A stretch of 64,000 bases of DNA from Epiperipatus broadwayi. Taxonomy: Eukaryota; Onychophora; Udeonychophora; Euonychophora; Peripatidae. The DNA lies in contig JAQFVV010000287.1 of assembly GCA_028023455.1 (NCBI GenBank), forward strand, positions 1,054,001 to 1,118,000, in the 5' to 3' direction. Every line of letters starts with the position of its first letter. Positions within the stretch are counted from its first letter, which is position 1. The notes under the pieces are model-generated. The model was not told the origin of the DNA and ran no database searches. It saw only the letters and a list, made by a program, of their open reading frames with translations. A program made the translations under genes and the position numbers. This document shows, one piece after another, positions 46,110-58,009 of this stretch.

Positions 46110-46790
46110 TGGGAAAAAAGCATGTTTCCTTTTGGTTTATAGCATAGGTATTGCTGGCTATAAGCCACGTTTCTTTGATTTTATGTTTAGAGTCATGGCA
46201 TTCTATGCATACAGTGGAAGCATATGGCAGTGGATCTTTGATGTTCTAAAAACATGGAATTATATTCAGGTTTATTCAGAGCTCTTTTGTAAGACACAAG
46301 TGGAGAGAGATGCGCACAGCAGCCAGTTCGGGAACATGGGATCTTGTACACTGTGTGAGGAACCTGATCAGAGAGTGGGTAGTCTTTTGGATTGTTAATT
46401 AATCTATTGGTTGAAGGGGTGTGTGTGAAAACTTAGCTTGAAAGAGAGGTTTGAATAGTTTATATAGTAAGGGAACGAATATAAGGAAAAATCCATAGTC
46501 TGTCATCTTTGGGAGGGTTGGTATATAACTTCTGGTAAAATTGTTTTACCTTTTTGTGAGATGGCTGGGTTTGAATCCACAGTTAATGAGATCTTTTATA
46601 TATTGTTCTATGTTATTTTTGCAGGAGGCTTCAAATTTACATAAATGATAATTATGAAAAAGAAATGATAAAAGACCTGCAAATTTATGTGTGCATGGAG
46701 AGTTTGATTTAGGATGTGTGATGCCTCTGACATCCAAAGGTTTGATGCACATAGTGTATAATAATATATTATAATCAGGCAAAGCATCAT
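46110..46790 (-). pseudogene. Second Penelope-like 3' end, decayed
   Basis: The minus-strand frame 46546-46782 (NNIEQYIKDLINCGFKPSHL) resembles the helix-rich reverse transcriptase thumb of Penelope-like elements (KPxD..., SxSP...HK, then the L-x-x-x-G-[YF]-P block). Downstream at about 46365-46340, VPHTVYKIPCS matches the VVYKIPC lead-in to the GIY-YIG endonuclease. Stops and frame changes are frequent. Together with the copy at 45110-45955 this gives two 3' ends in tandem with a hammerhead-like motif between. Plus-strand frames at 45965-46398 are antisense to it. Confidence 0.5.
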
Positions 46791-46964
46791 GTTTTTAAAA
46801 AATAGGTTAAAAGATTGCATTGCAAGATGTCAAATAAACTTATTTGTGGATGATCTCAAAACTAACTTCTTACTCATTGACTATATATCTTTTTCTGAAA
46901 TTAGAATGGACATGTTGATTACAAATGTATTAACATCATTAGATGGAATATCAACTTTTTAAAA

Positions 46965-47740
46965 AAATGTATATATATATATAACATTCAGATTAGAGAA
47001 CATTTTTTTATTATATTAATTTTAGGAAAGATTTATTTATGTAAAAATATAATAAAAATAAATTGAATAGCAATCTAATAATTAGCTTAATGATTGCATT
47101 ATTAAATGCTTTTATTGATTTTGCAAAATCTGTCAACTTTTGATCAATTTTTCACGTTAGGATGAAATTTTAAAATCGAGATTTAATATATTTAAATTCA
47201 GTAGAATTGCTTGAAAATTGATATCACACTAATCCATTTGAAACATTTATCTTTTTACTATATTAACTAGTTTGATACATATAGAACAGAGATTGGGGAA
47301 AATATTCAACAATTATTCTCAGAATTTTCATTTGGTTTAAATAATGTCGCGAGAGGGCAATTAAATTTTTTTTTTTCCAATTTAATATTTTAAATTGTTA
47401 AAGTATATATACATATTTAGTATGAGTACATAATTATGTATGTATAATAAATCAGTAACTAAGATATTTAAAAATGTTTAATAGTTTTTATTTTAAAACA
47501 ATAGAAAACTGCATTATTTAAAACATCTTGGAAAGTTAAAGAAAATTCGCGTAATTTTTTAAAAACGATCACAATTTTCTTCCTTGGATTTTTTTTTAAA
47601 ATAGAATTAAATACTATCAAACAATTTTAAATATAAAACGTAGTTACTAATTTATTATACATATATAATTGTATACATATACTAAACATATATACTTAGT
47701 ATATAAATATTTTTTGTATATAAGTCATTAATATATAGGG
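46965..47740. other. No gene recognised
   Basis: A+T-rich unique-looking sequence between Penelope-like remnants and a family-B cluster. Confidence 0.5.
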
Positions 47741-47744
47741 TATA

Positions 47745-48100
47745 TGAGCACAGACTTTCACACGACCCACCACTCTCCACACTATCTCATAACACTGATA
47801 CACTTGAACACATATATGTTGAAAAGATAAATAATTACCAATATACGTATTTCATGCTAATCCAGCAATTACCATCTCTACACCTATATGCCATAAATGC
47901 TCAGATAGCCAATCCTCATACTTTAATGGATAGGTTTCAATCCACTCCACACTCCAACCATCCATCCAATTGAAAATCTGATGATGGAATGCTTAAAGGC
48001 CACCCTGAGGCTGAGATTCTTGCCACAACCTAAGGTCAATCTGACCCCTCATGTACAGGACATAATCCATTCAATATATATAGAAGGAATGGGCAGACAT
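47745..48100 (-). repeat. Family B repeat, minus orientation
   Basis: Reverse copy running from the tRNA-like end (GACTTTCACACGACCCACC) through AAAAGATAAATAATTACC and CCATTAAAG-complement landmarks to CATTCCATCATCAG. It extends past the body with GGCCACCCTGAGGCTGAG and GGACATAATCC, which may be the true 5' end of the family. Confidence 0.75.
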
Positions 48101-48105
48101 CTCTA

Positions 48106-48656
48106 CTATGTAATAACTGAAACACATAAGCTTATTAGATACCTGTGTTTATATATGTAATATATAGGGTATATGAGCAGACTTTCACACGACCCACCAC
48201 TCTCCACACTATCTCATAACACTGATACACCTGAACACATACATGTTGAAAAGATAAATAATCACCAATATACGTATTTCATGCTAAACCAGCAATCATC
48301 AGTTGGTCCAGATTACCATCTCTACACATATATGCCATAAATGCTCAGATATATATTAAGATAGCCAATCCTCATACTTTAATGGACAGGCTTCAATCCA
48401 CTCCACCCTCCAACTCTTCAACCGTTCATCCAATTGAAAATCTGATGATGGAATGCTCAAAGGCCACCCTGAGGCTGAGATTCTTTACGTATATTGGTGA
48501 TTATTTATTTTTTCAACATATATGTGTTCAGGTGTATCAGTGTTATGAGATAGTGTGTAGAGTGGTGGGACGTGTGAAAGTCTGTGCTCATATACCCTAT
48601 ATATTACATATATAAACACAGGTATCTAATAAGCTTGTGTGTTTCAGTTATTACAT
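48106..48656. mobile_element. Fold-back element of family B with 170-base arms
   Basis: Left arm 48106-48290 and right arm 48488-48656 are near-perfect mirror copies: outer TGTAATAACTGAAACACA against TGTGTTTCAGTTATTACA, then the family-B end ATATAGGGTATATGAGCAGAC. The left side continues as a complete family-B copy (to 48485). The right arm joins directly to CTGAGATTCTTTACG. The outermost 60 bases are not part of ordinary family-B copies. The frame 48382-48615 is chance. No transposase. Confidence 0.8.
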
Positions 48657-48659
48657 AAG

Positions 48660-49015
48660 TCATTAAATATTTATGTCCAGAAGTTAATTGTCAATCCCTA
48701 TTTTTTATAATAAGTTCTAGTGATATATATATATATATTGAAATGGTAAATCTGATTCAGATTTGCCGTTTCACAGTCTGACCCACCTAATTATTTATTT
48801 TACTATTATTCTAAAAAATATTTTAACATTTTTTAACCATCCTGAATAAATCCTAAAATTTATTTTGGATCATATAATTATACTAACACACTGTTATTCT
48901 ATTTTTATTATTAAAAAAAAAAAATTCAAATAACTAATTTTGAATTTTTTTTATATTGTTTAGATATATATGTTTAAAATGTTTTATTTTCAGTATAAGA
49001 ATCCAAGATGGCCTT
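48660..49015. other. No gene recognised
   Basis: A+T-rich sequence with a TA run near 48725-48740. Confidence 0.5.
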
Positions 49016-49017
49016 TT

Positions 49018-49212
49018 TGAAAAGATTTGTACCTCGATAAGAAGTTTGAAATAAATGTTTAAATTAAAAGCATTGATAAATTACCAAAATCCATTCACTG
49101 TGGAATCTCTCTTCATTAATTAGTAGAGATTCTACATTGTTATCTAAATTAAAACCTAACATAAAATTATATTGAAATATAATGATCCTTATCGAGGTAC
49201 AAACTTTCTAAA
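49018..49212. repeat. Short inverted-repeat element, MITE-like
   Basis: TTTGTACCTCGATAAG at 49027-49042 is exactly mirrored by CTTATCGAGGTACAAA at 49189-49204, with further partial pairing outside. A nested hairpin (GGAATCTCTC with GAGATTCTAC) lies in the middle. About 195 bases, no coding capacity, no target duplication identified. Confidence 0.6.
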
Positions 49213-49214
49213 AT

Positions 49215-51920
49215 TAGAATAAAAACAATTTCTATTGTTTCTAAAAGATCACCTGAGGCAGCAGGAAGTAATAAATGGTGGCCCTTTTTGAGCAGAGAGT
49301 GACCAGAGACCAGAGAGAGAACAGACAAAAAGTTGTAGAAGTCTTCACGCCATGATGATCGAGGAGTAAAAAGGGTAAATCACTGCCCTTTCCTTCCCGA
49401 GACCTGAAATCTTCCATTACATTGCTGCCAGAACCTGCCTTCAAATGCCATCAGCCATCAATGTTCGCCCGTGCACTCATACCGGGGAACTCCAAGTAAA
49501 ATGCCGAAGAGTTTAAATCCTGTCATCAAGATTTTAAAAATTATCATTAGAATATAACCGTAGTTTCATAAAGCTTAAAAAAAAAGATGTGACAAGTTAA
49601 TGTTATTAAGAATCTTTTTTTTTTAACTGCCTTTTTAACCCTTTCTTTTAAATTATTTATAATATTTTTCTTTTTAATAACTCAAGCTCACGATAATTTT
49701 TAATATTTTTAATTGTTGAATATAAAAATATTTATTTGTTTTGTTTATTAATTAAAGTATGAGATTTCATGCTTTGATTTTTTATTTTATTTTGACAAAC
49801 TTCACTCACGGGGGTCCAAAGAGCATAGTTTGCTAAGAGAGCAAATTATGTTTTATTAGGGAAAGGGAATTTTAATAAAGAACGATTTGATTTTAAAAGT
49901 AAAGTAAGTTGATCTATTTTCGCGAGTGAGGTTATGTCAAATATATATATTTCTAAACAAATCTACCGTAATTTCAAATAAATTTATTATAGATTTCCCA
50001 GAATGGGATTCTATTATTTTATATTTCTGTAATTCAAAATAGAATAAAATATGCCATAGATTTTTGAAATAGTAACAGCGCCGCTGGATAGCGTCAGTTA
50101 ATTATCTTGCCTTTTTTTAAGTTAGGAAAGAGGGAAGGGGGATTTTTTCGAGAATTAAATTCCCTTATTTATACATGTATGTTTTTTTCTTGTAGGTTAA
50201 ATATTTATATAAAATAGTTGGTTACGCAGGTTGGTCTCTATGCAGTATTAGATCATTTTAAGGCTATTTAATTATAATTCGTTCCTATTTAATAATTATA
50301 ATATCTCGGGTTAATAAAGAATGCTTGAAGTCTCATGAACAGACCTAAAACGGTCATTGATTTGGAGTTAGCTTCCGTTTTTTGCATATGCCTGTGAATC
50401 GGACAGCGTGGTTGAGATAGAGTTGGTTTGTCAGCAGAATTCGTAGAGGTGAATATGAGGGCTCTCCGTAAGTCCTATCTCCTATCGATATATGGACACA
50501 TGTGGATGTATCAATTTCCCTTTTATTCTTCATTGGAATAGGCATACAAGTGTTCGTAATCCGGCCCGTATGTTCTTACTTACGCTTCTCTCCTTTTGCA
50601 TTCGGATATTTATTAACCCGACATTATTTTGTTTTTCTTTTGCCTATCTAATACGTAAGCCATAGGGAATTGATTCTACGAAAGGATCTTCGATCTGAGT
50701 AATCAACTCTTTTATTTGTTTTCGTAATTAGTTAAAATCGTTTGGTTTTGGCTAATTCACGTTACAATTTTATTATAGGTTTGCTTTTAGTTGTAAGTCC
50801 AATTGAAGTGGCTTGTTTGCTTGATAATTAACTGATCTATTTTTTTTTATTATAACCGCTTATAGTTTTAAAGTTATTTATAAGCTATGCCAGCAAGGTC
50901 CACTAAAGTCATAAAACATTAGTTATTGAAAATCTAAATTATTTTTTTTAAAGAGAAATGAAATCAATTTTTTTTATCTGTTAGTGGAGTAAGACGTCAA
51001 ATTAGTCTTCTTATAATCGTCTATTCAATTGTTTTTTTTTTATCAATAGAAATGTTTTTTTTAAAATCTTGTATAAAGAATTCATAAAAATAGTTATTCT
51101 TATATATGTGCGTTAGGCAGATGTTTAAACCTACCGCTACATTACAAACTTGTACTAAATGTACACGGGGAATTTTAAAATCTGTGATCATTTAATCATA
51201 AAACCATTTTTGTTGTTTTAAAAGGAGAATACATGTAAACCAAAGTAAAGATGTATAAACTTCACAAAATAAATTGTACAAACTCAATAATGTCAATGTT
51301 AACCGCTAATATAAATAAAGTCGTCATGAACTCATATAACTCTAAAGTTAATTTAAAGATTGTAATTTTTTGTTTGTTTTAGAGCTTGAGTTAAACTAAT
51401 GTAAAATGATTAATGAGAAATGATTTTTAAATATATATAACTAAAACAAACTTCCAGTGTTCTCGAATCATTTTATTTACTTTTATTTTAAATAAATTTT
51501 GATTTTTAAATATACCTATCAACCAATCACCCAAGTTCTCACTAAAATATAATAAAATTGAATCTCATGCTTTAAGACCCAGCTGCCGGCACAGTGAAAG
51601 TAAAGGAATTCGATCGTATTGTCTAGAAACGCTATTGATTAGATCTTTGACCTGGGGATATAGGTAAATAGGGCAGAATCCACGATATACCTGATTTATA
51701 TATCTTGTACGTGGTCAGACTCGAGGTACTTTACCTGTATTCAGGGGTTTGTTGGATCGATGTGTTTTTCGACCGGTACAATATATATATATCAACAATA
51801 ACTGTCCAGCCAATTTAAAGTACAATATAATTTTACATTTTCATTTATTATGCCAATACTAAAAACTTAAAAATAGACAATTTTTTTAAATATATTAAAT
51901 GCTTTTATTGACTGAGTATT
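49215..51920. other. Less A+T-rich unique region, no gene recognised
   Basis: Several patches (49240-49500, 50330-50740, 51570-51790) are visibly richer in G+C than the rest of the window and hold no repeat found elsewhere in it. Frames at 49241-49444 and 50354-50545 (minus) have no known motif. These patches could be regulatory or untranslated-exon sequence of a host gene, but nothing in them proves it. Confidence 0.4.
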
Positions 51921-51974
51921 AAAAAGAAATCTTCAACCACAATTGGAGTTTATAAAGAGGCTAAACTCTCCATA

Positions 51975-52203
51975 CACAATTAGGAGTTTTAAATATTTGA
52001 AATACAGGCACTCTTCATATACATTGAGCCTAATTATAAATACAGGGGATTTGAACTCAGACTTCCAAGCACCCTTCAACTATCCTCACTATTTCATACC
52101 ACTGACACACTTGACCATTTACATATAGAAAAGATAAATAATCACCAATATACATATTTCATGCTGAACCAGCACTCATAAGTTGGTCCAGATGATCATG
52201 TCT

Positions 52204-52235
<32 letters not shown>

Positions 52236-53090
52236 ATCATGGCTCACTTTATATTAAGATAGTAACTGTCATACTTTAATAAACAGGCTTCAATCTACTC
52301 CAACTCTTCAGGCATCAATTCCATTGAAATCTGATGATAGAAAGCTCAAATATGTAAATATTTGAAATACAGGCACTCTTATTAACACAGGCAAAACTCT
52401 CCATACAGTAGTGCCAGCCAGAGTAATCAATGGATTCCAGAAGGCTTGTGAATAAAATCCACATCTAGTGCCTACTCATCCAATATCCCCAGACTAGTTT
52501 CTGGCTTGTAGCCTTTGTCAGTGAGGAGTCGTGGATCTGGCTGGCACTGAGTGACCTTACTGTATGGAGAGTTTTGCCTGTGTTAATAAGTTATGCACAA
52601 GCATAAGAAATAGTGATCATGTGATATTTAGTGGTTTTATAGGCACTCTTCATATACATGGAGACAAATTGTAAATATAATGGATTTGAACTCAGACTTC
52701 TAAGCACCCTTCAACTATCCTCATTTGTATTTAAATGGACAAGGTCCTATAATGGGCATAGCAACAATAGTGGCATCAGCATGGGATTTGAGCTTTCTAT
52801 CATCCGATTTGAATGGAATGCATAGCTGAAGAGTTGGAGTAGATTGAAACCTGTCCATTAAAGTATGAAGGTTTGCTTTCTTAATATAAACTGAGCACTG
52901 ATTATATACGTGTGAAAGATAATGTGCTCCAACTGATGAGTGCTGGTTCAGCATGAAATATGTATATTGGTGATTATTTTCTACATGTATATGGTCATTG
53001 TGTCAGTAGTATGAGATAGTGAGGATAGTTGAAGGGTGCTTGGAAGTCTGAGTTCAAACACCCTATATTTACAACTAGGAGTTTTTTTAA
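51975..53090. mobile_element. Composite inverted pair of family B with nested family A
   Basis: A minus-oriented family-B copy (about 52030-52350) and a plus-oriented copy (about 52770-53068) face each other. Between them a family-A hairpin (52383-52586) is inserted. The whole is flanked by ATTAGGAGTTTT (51979-51990) and ACTAGGAGTTTT (53077-53088), a possible target duplication. The block AATATTTGAAATACAGGCACTCTT occurs at about 51992-52016 and 52359-52381, and AGGCACTCTTCATATACAT again at 52642-52660, so duplication during assembly was complex. Confidence 0.7.
52383..52640. mobile_element. Family A hairpin copy
   Basis: TTAACACAGGCAAAACTC at 52383-52400 is mirrored by GAGTTTTGCCTGTGTTAA at 52569-52586; the inverted ends extend about 40 bases (through CTGGCTGGCAC). 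The family-A body lies between. The other family end, GAAATAGTGATCATGTGATA, follows the right arm. Confidence 0.8.
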
Positions 53091-53393
53091 CTTAACTTGA
53101 AATAGAAGACCTCCACACCCATACTTTTATTTCTTTTTAGTGCAGTCATTAAAACCATTTAATATAAAACCAATTTTTTTCTCTCATTATTTTTAATTTT
53201 GCATAAATTTTTTATTTTATTTACTATGACTTTTTAAAGGTTGTCATAGATTTAATAAGAACTAAGACGCTATTTAACCACAATGATAACTTTAATGTTA
53301 AAACATTAAACTGGATTTTAAGCCAGCATATAAATTCATCACAAACTATTAGGGGATATTTATAATAAAGAATTTAAAGTTGGACTTATTCTC

Positions 53394-53492
53394 GTATTAA
53401 GCATCAGTGGCCTAGTGGTTAGCATAGCTGCGTTCCAAGCAGCTGGCCCGGGTTCACTTCCTGGTCAAAGCTTTGACATATGAAAAAAAAAA
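53394..53492 (+). mobile_element. tRNA-derived SINE
   Basis: Head GCATCAGTGGCCTAGTGG (near-consensus A box), CCGGGTTCACTTCC (B box), then GCTTTGACATATG and an A tail. It matches the SINE at 44900-44985 and the reverse copies at 14296 and 30149. The adjoining fold-back element begins 10 bases after the tail. Confidence 0.85.
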
Positions 53493-53501
53493 GATTTAAG
53501 A

Positions 53502-54350
53502 TATCTGAGCAATATAGTCAAAATAAGTCATAGATCACATGACCAAATTCTCTTAAGCTTGTAAGTTATAAACACTGAGTATTGCCAATTCCTCAACAAG
53601 CTTTATGTTAAAGGCTTAGCCAGAGAAAGCATTTAAAATGTCAGACCCCCCCAACCCCTGACCATGGTTTCATGCTTTGACACTCCTCAGAGAGGTGCCA
53701 GAATAGGTTCAGACACTAGATCTAAAAATACCAGCCCAAAGTCAGCATTTAACTAAAAGTTATCTATTGAGTGGAAAATCTGAAATTTTCAAACACCTAC
53801 ATGTCTTCAAACCCAGCCATCCAACTCAAATAGCTATATGGGGCTGAGAGATCTTCAGCCATACCATATATTAGTAGTCACAGAAATATAACATTGCATA
53901 AGACTTAAGGCAAACTATAAACAGTCAAAAATGTCATAGATCACACGACCCCATTCTCTTAAGCTTGTAAGTTATAAACACTAAGGATTGCCAATTCCTC
54001 AACAAGCTTTGTGTTAAAGGCTTAGCCAGAGAAAGCATTTAAAATATCTCTGTCAGCCCCATATAGCTACTTGAGTTGGGTTTGAAGACATGTAGGTATC
54101 TGAAAATTTCAGATTTTCCATTCAATAGATAACTTTTAGTTAAATGCTGGCTTTGGGTTGGTATTTTTAGATCTACTGTCTGAACCCATCCTGGCACCTC
54201 TCCGAGGAGTACCAAAGCATGAAACCATGGTCAGGGATTTGGGGGGAGGATTCCTGACAGAGGTATTTTAAATGCTTTCTCTGGCTAAGCCTTTAACACA
54301 AAGCTTGTTGAGGAATCGGCAATCCTCAGTGTTTATATCTGAGCAATATA
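53502..54350. mobile_element. Large fold-back element with exact 15-bp target duplication
   Basis: The insert 53517-54335 is flanked by TATCTGAGCAATATA at 53502-53516 and 54336-54350, exact. Order inside: X (53517-53640), Y (53640-53850), spacer, X again in the same orientation (53925-54046), Y inverted (54053-54260), X inverted and cut short (54260-54335). Landmarks are TCTCTTAAGCTTGTAAG for X, and CATGGTTTCATGCTTTG against CAAAGCATGAAACCATG for Y. X copies are more than 90% alike by eye. No coding capacity. X and Y occur nowhere else in the window. Confidence 0.9.
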
Positions 54351-54359
54351 TTTCACATT

Positions 54360-56680
54360 CAGAGCTTAATCAGCAATAGTTGACATATTAAATTTTTCAA
54401 CTAGTATTGAATTAACATAACTCTGGAAATTTAATGTTATTACTATTAGTATATAATTATAGTAATATCAATTATAAATAATTCTCTTAAGCTCAAATCA
54501 TCAGTGGTTATTAGATAGTGATACAATTTAATCCCCATCTTTAGACCAGTTTCTTATTTCTGCCTTTATCAGTGAGAATTTAGAGATTAAATTTTACCAT
54601 CTGATGTTACCAATTATTCAAGTTTAAAATTGATATCATTAGGGGAAGAACTACTAGATTTTCAATACTCTAAAATGAAAAAAAAAAAATCAATTGATAT
54701 TTAAGAAATAAATTAGTGTTTTGGAAATAATTTAGTTTTAATATTAGTTGTTCCAAATTAGCATTTTTTTAATGAAAATATTTTGTTTTGTGCATCAGTA
54801 AAATGTGATTGGCTATCGATCTTCTTTACACTGGAAATTTAAAACTATAACAATTTTTTTTCTATTACATCTTGCAAATATGTCTATTTTATGGGCATTA
54901 AATTCTATTACTACAATAATTAATATCTGGAGTTTATGTGTGAATGAATGACATTGTTTATATGATCTGTAAAAATTATTTTATTGGTAATTAATCAAAA
55001 TTAAAAATTGCGGATAAAGAGGATGCTATTTTGTATCATTTAATTTTTAGTTATTCTGAAATTTAATTGGATTTGGAATAACCTCCTGGAATTTATTATT
55101 GATTTGGTTAGGATTTATTGAGACTCACACCTATATAATTTGCATGGTATTACATTAATTCATGACTTTGTTCATTATTTTCTGTAATTCATCAATAAGT
55201 TTTACATATTACATTGATGTTTATTTTTATTATGACATCTATAGTTGTTTCTGTAATTTTAGAATAGTGCTTTCATTTGCTTTTTCAATGTTTCTTTAAA
55301 TCCAATATGATTAAAAGTTCTATGTTTTTTCAACATTTATTTTTATGGAGAAATGTATGCTTGGGCAGTAAGTATTCTATCATTTTGGTGCTTATATATT
55401 GAGTAATTGATCTCTTTGGTTGCAATTTTTTATTTATTTGAAAAATCTGTTAGCAATGAAGATTTTACAAAAGAATGACTAAAATTTGTAGACAGAATTA
55501 TTATAATCTTTCTGTGTTATATAGAACAAATGGCAAAATTTTCAGGTAGCATTATTTATTCCAATAGTTGTTTTTCATGATTATACAATATTTGTCACAG
55601 CTTTAATTAGATATTAAATGAAAAAATTGATAATCATACTTTTATTAAAAGGGCAGGAAACGTAGTCTAAACAATTATTATAGTTTGTGTTTATTGCTTG
55701 AAGTTAAACATCTTTTATTATCAGCAATATGAAAGATATAAGGATTTTAGAGATTCAATATGATTAAAATATAGTGTACTGATTTTTTCATTGCATATTT
55801 TAATAACCATTTAGTTCTTTCACATCAGACAAATTCCTATAAAAGCAGCAGCAGGTTTTAGGATCATTCATAAATAGTTTATTAATTTATTTTCAAAATA
55901 GTATTTTCTACTATTCATGATTAAAAACTTTAACCATTGCAATTTTCATCTTTATATATATTAATTGCCCAGCATTGGAAATGCCAAATATTAATCTGTT
56001 CCCTAACTTATCAGTGTAATTTACTCTTTTATTTGGTCCATCCCACTCTAATAATCAGCCGCATTATACATTTCTAGAATGAGCTCCACTTCTCTTCAAG
56101 ATTAGTAAAATGCAATTACTAAGAATACTATTGGCTGACATTCCATGTGCTCAAAATGCTTGAGATTTTCCACTTTGTTTAGAGCATCAAATGTCATAGT
56201 ATAATTATCTATTTATAACTTCAGCAATTTATTCTGTATATATTTTTTATGTATGTAAAATAATTTTCACCTTAAATAAGAAAAGGTTAGATGATAACTT
56301 ATGCTCTGAAGGCTCAAGATAATTACCATTAAATGTGCAGTTTAATTGGGGTTATAATAGATTGACTAAAGAATAAAATGAATTTATGTTCATTGTAGGA
56401 GACTCTAGTACATTTTCATTTCAAACTTTATACAAGTTTTTCAAATTTTCTAATATTTGTAGTACCTTAAATTCTCTTTATGTCAATGCTACTTCATCAT
56501 TATGAAGCAATTTCCAAGCAAGAATCCTGAATATTAAATGATTAAATCAATAGTCTGTGCTTTATAATTTTTATTATGATAAGTTTATTAATACTTTTTA
56601 TTTTATAGTATTAGACGATTGATTTTTGTTTTCATTAAAATCAAAATTTCCCATGAACCAAATTAGTTAATATAATCTCA
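54360..56680. other. No gene recognised
   Basis: A+T-rich unique-looking sequence; no long frame or family motif found on either strand. Confidence 0.5.
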
Positions 56681-56687
56681 AAAAAAT

Positions 56688-56985
56688 TTCATCATGTGAT
56701 CACCATGCCATATGCTTACACAGGCTGAGATTTCATCTTGGTTTACTAGATTTATTAGAACTAGATAGATAAAAGGTGGCTGCAGAAACATTATATTAGA
56801 TCCTAAGATCTAGATGTAGTGCTCTCAGATCCAAAGCTCCTGACAAATGAGTCACAAGATAGAAACTAGTCTGGAGATATTGGATGAGTAGGCACTAGAT
56901 AGGGATTTTATGCACAAATCTTATTGCATTCATTGATTATTAAAGCTTGCACTTGGTGTCACTACTGTATGGAGTTTGTTATTCT
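56688..56985 (-). repeat. Family A repeat, full length, minus orientation
   Basis: Starts CATCATGTGATCACCATG and runs through GATAAAAGGTGGCTGCAG, GATCCTAAGATCTAGATG, ATATTGGATGAGTAGGCAC and GATAGGGATTTTATGCACAA to CACTACTGTATGGAG. It gives the most complete view of the family: about 295 bases, non-palindromic, no coding frame. Confidence 0.8.
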
Positions 56986-57183
56986 TAAAAAATTTCCAAA
57001 CCAGTATGTGGAAGTTCTTAATATAGAATAGTTAAATTAACAGTTTATGTACCTTACAAAAAAACTAATTAATATAGTATCAAGAAATAACACCATTTTT
57101 ATTCAGATTTGCTTATGCTTTAAAAAAATTGAATTGTTTTAATAAAGTCAATTTTTACAGCATAACTTAGACATGTACACTTA

Positions 57184-58003
57184 TATGAGGGGGGAACTAA
57201 AAATAACTGGAATCATTCTGATTTATGCACCAGTTATAGTATATACTTCAGCTGTTACATACTTCTTGTAGGGACTCTTCTGTGTCTATCTGCCAAATGA
57301 CAACACAATGTGAAACCATGAGGTCAGATAACACATTGTTTTGTAAAGGGAACTTTTTGTCAATTTTTTTATAGTAGCTAAAAAGTTTGACAATGTGAAA
57401 TTCTATTTTTGTTTACAGAAAACGCCAAGGAAAAAAATTGAATGCTTGAAACAGATTATAAAAAAGCTGATCTCATAAAAGCATAAGTTTGTATGTCGTT
57501 TAATTGAAATGTTAAATTTACCATAGGTGAAAGTCCAAAGTCAAAACAATTCTTATTTTTTGACACAAATAGCATTTTTCTCTCAAATTTAGTTCGTAAT
57601 GGTCAGGCATTTATTTTATCTGAAAGTTCTGAAATATTTGTGATGTGGTAAAATGTAAACATCCTGTTTTATGACAAAGAAGAATGCAAGCTTCAGCCCC
57701 ACAGTGTCATCTCCAAAAGTCTCAAGTGTGAAACTCTTTTTAATTAAATCCAGCATGATTCAGTTTATATATCAGCCATATTTGCTTGATCTTGTTTCGT
57801 GTGATTTTTTTTAAATCTCTCAAATGAAAAAATGTCCCTTTTTTCAGACTAAAAGGCATCATTGCAAGTATTTCCAGATTACATTGACAATTGTATTGCA
57901 TCAAATGGATAGTAACTTGAAATAGATTAAATTTATAACACTTAAAAATAATTAAACAATTTTTTATTATAAAATTCTGGTTATTTTTAGATACTCCTGC
58001 ATA
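57184..58003 (+). mobile_element. Mariner-type DNA transposon, degenerate
   Basis: About 816 bases (57186-58001) with imperfect inverted ends (CTAAAAATAACTGGAAT against ATTCTGGTTATTTTTAG) and TA on both sides, the duplication typical of Tc1/mariner elements. Near 57775-57830 the plus strand encodes PYLLDLVSCDFF followed by QMKK, matching the PxYSPDLxPxDxFxFPKxK block around the last catalytic Asp of mariner transposases. Other parts of the transposase are too decayed to read. Length is shorter than the usual 1.3 kb, so it is internally deleted. Confidence 0.75.
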
Positions 58004-58009
58004 TTTTAT

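Noticed and set aside
46798-46962. Plus-strand frame containing NLFVDDLKTNF as a reverse transcriptase active site
   Set aside because: No flanking reverse transcriptase blocks in frame and no start; opposite strand to the adjoining Penelope remnants. Likely coincidence.
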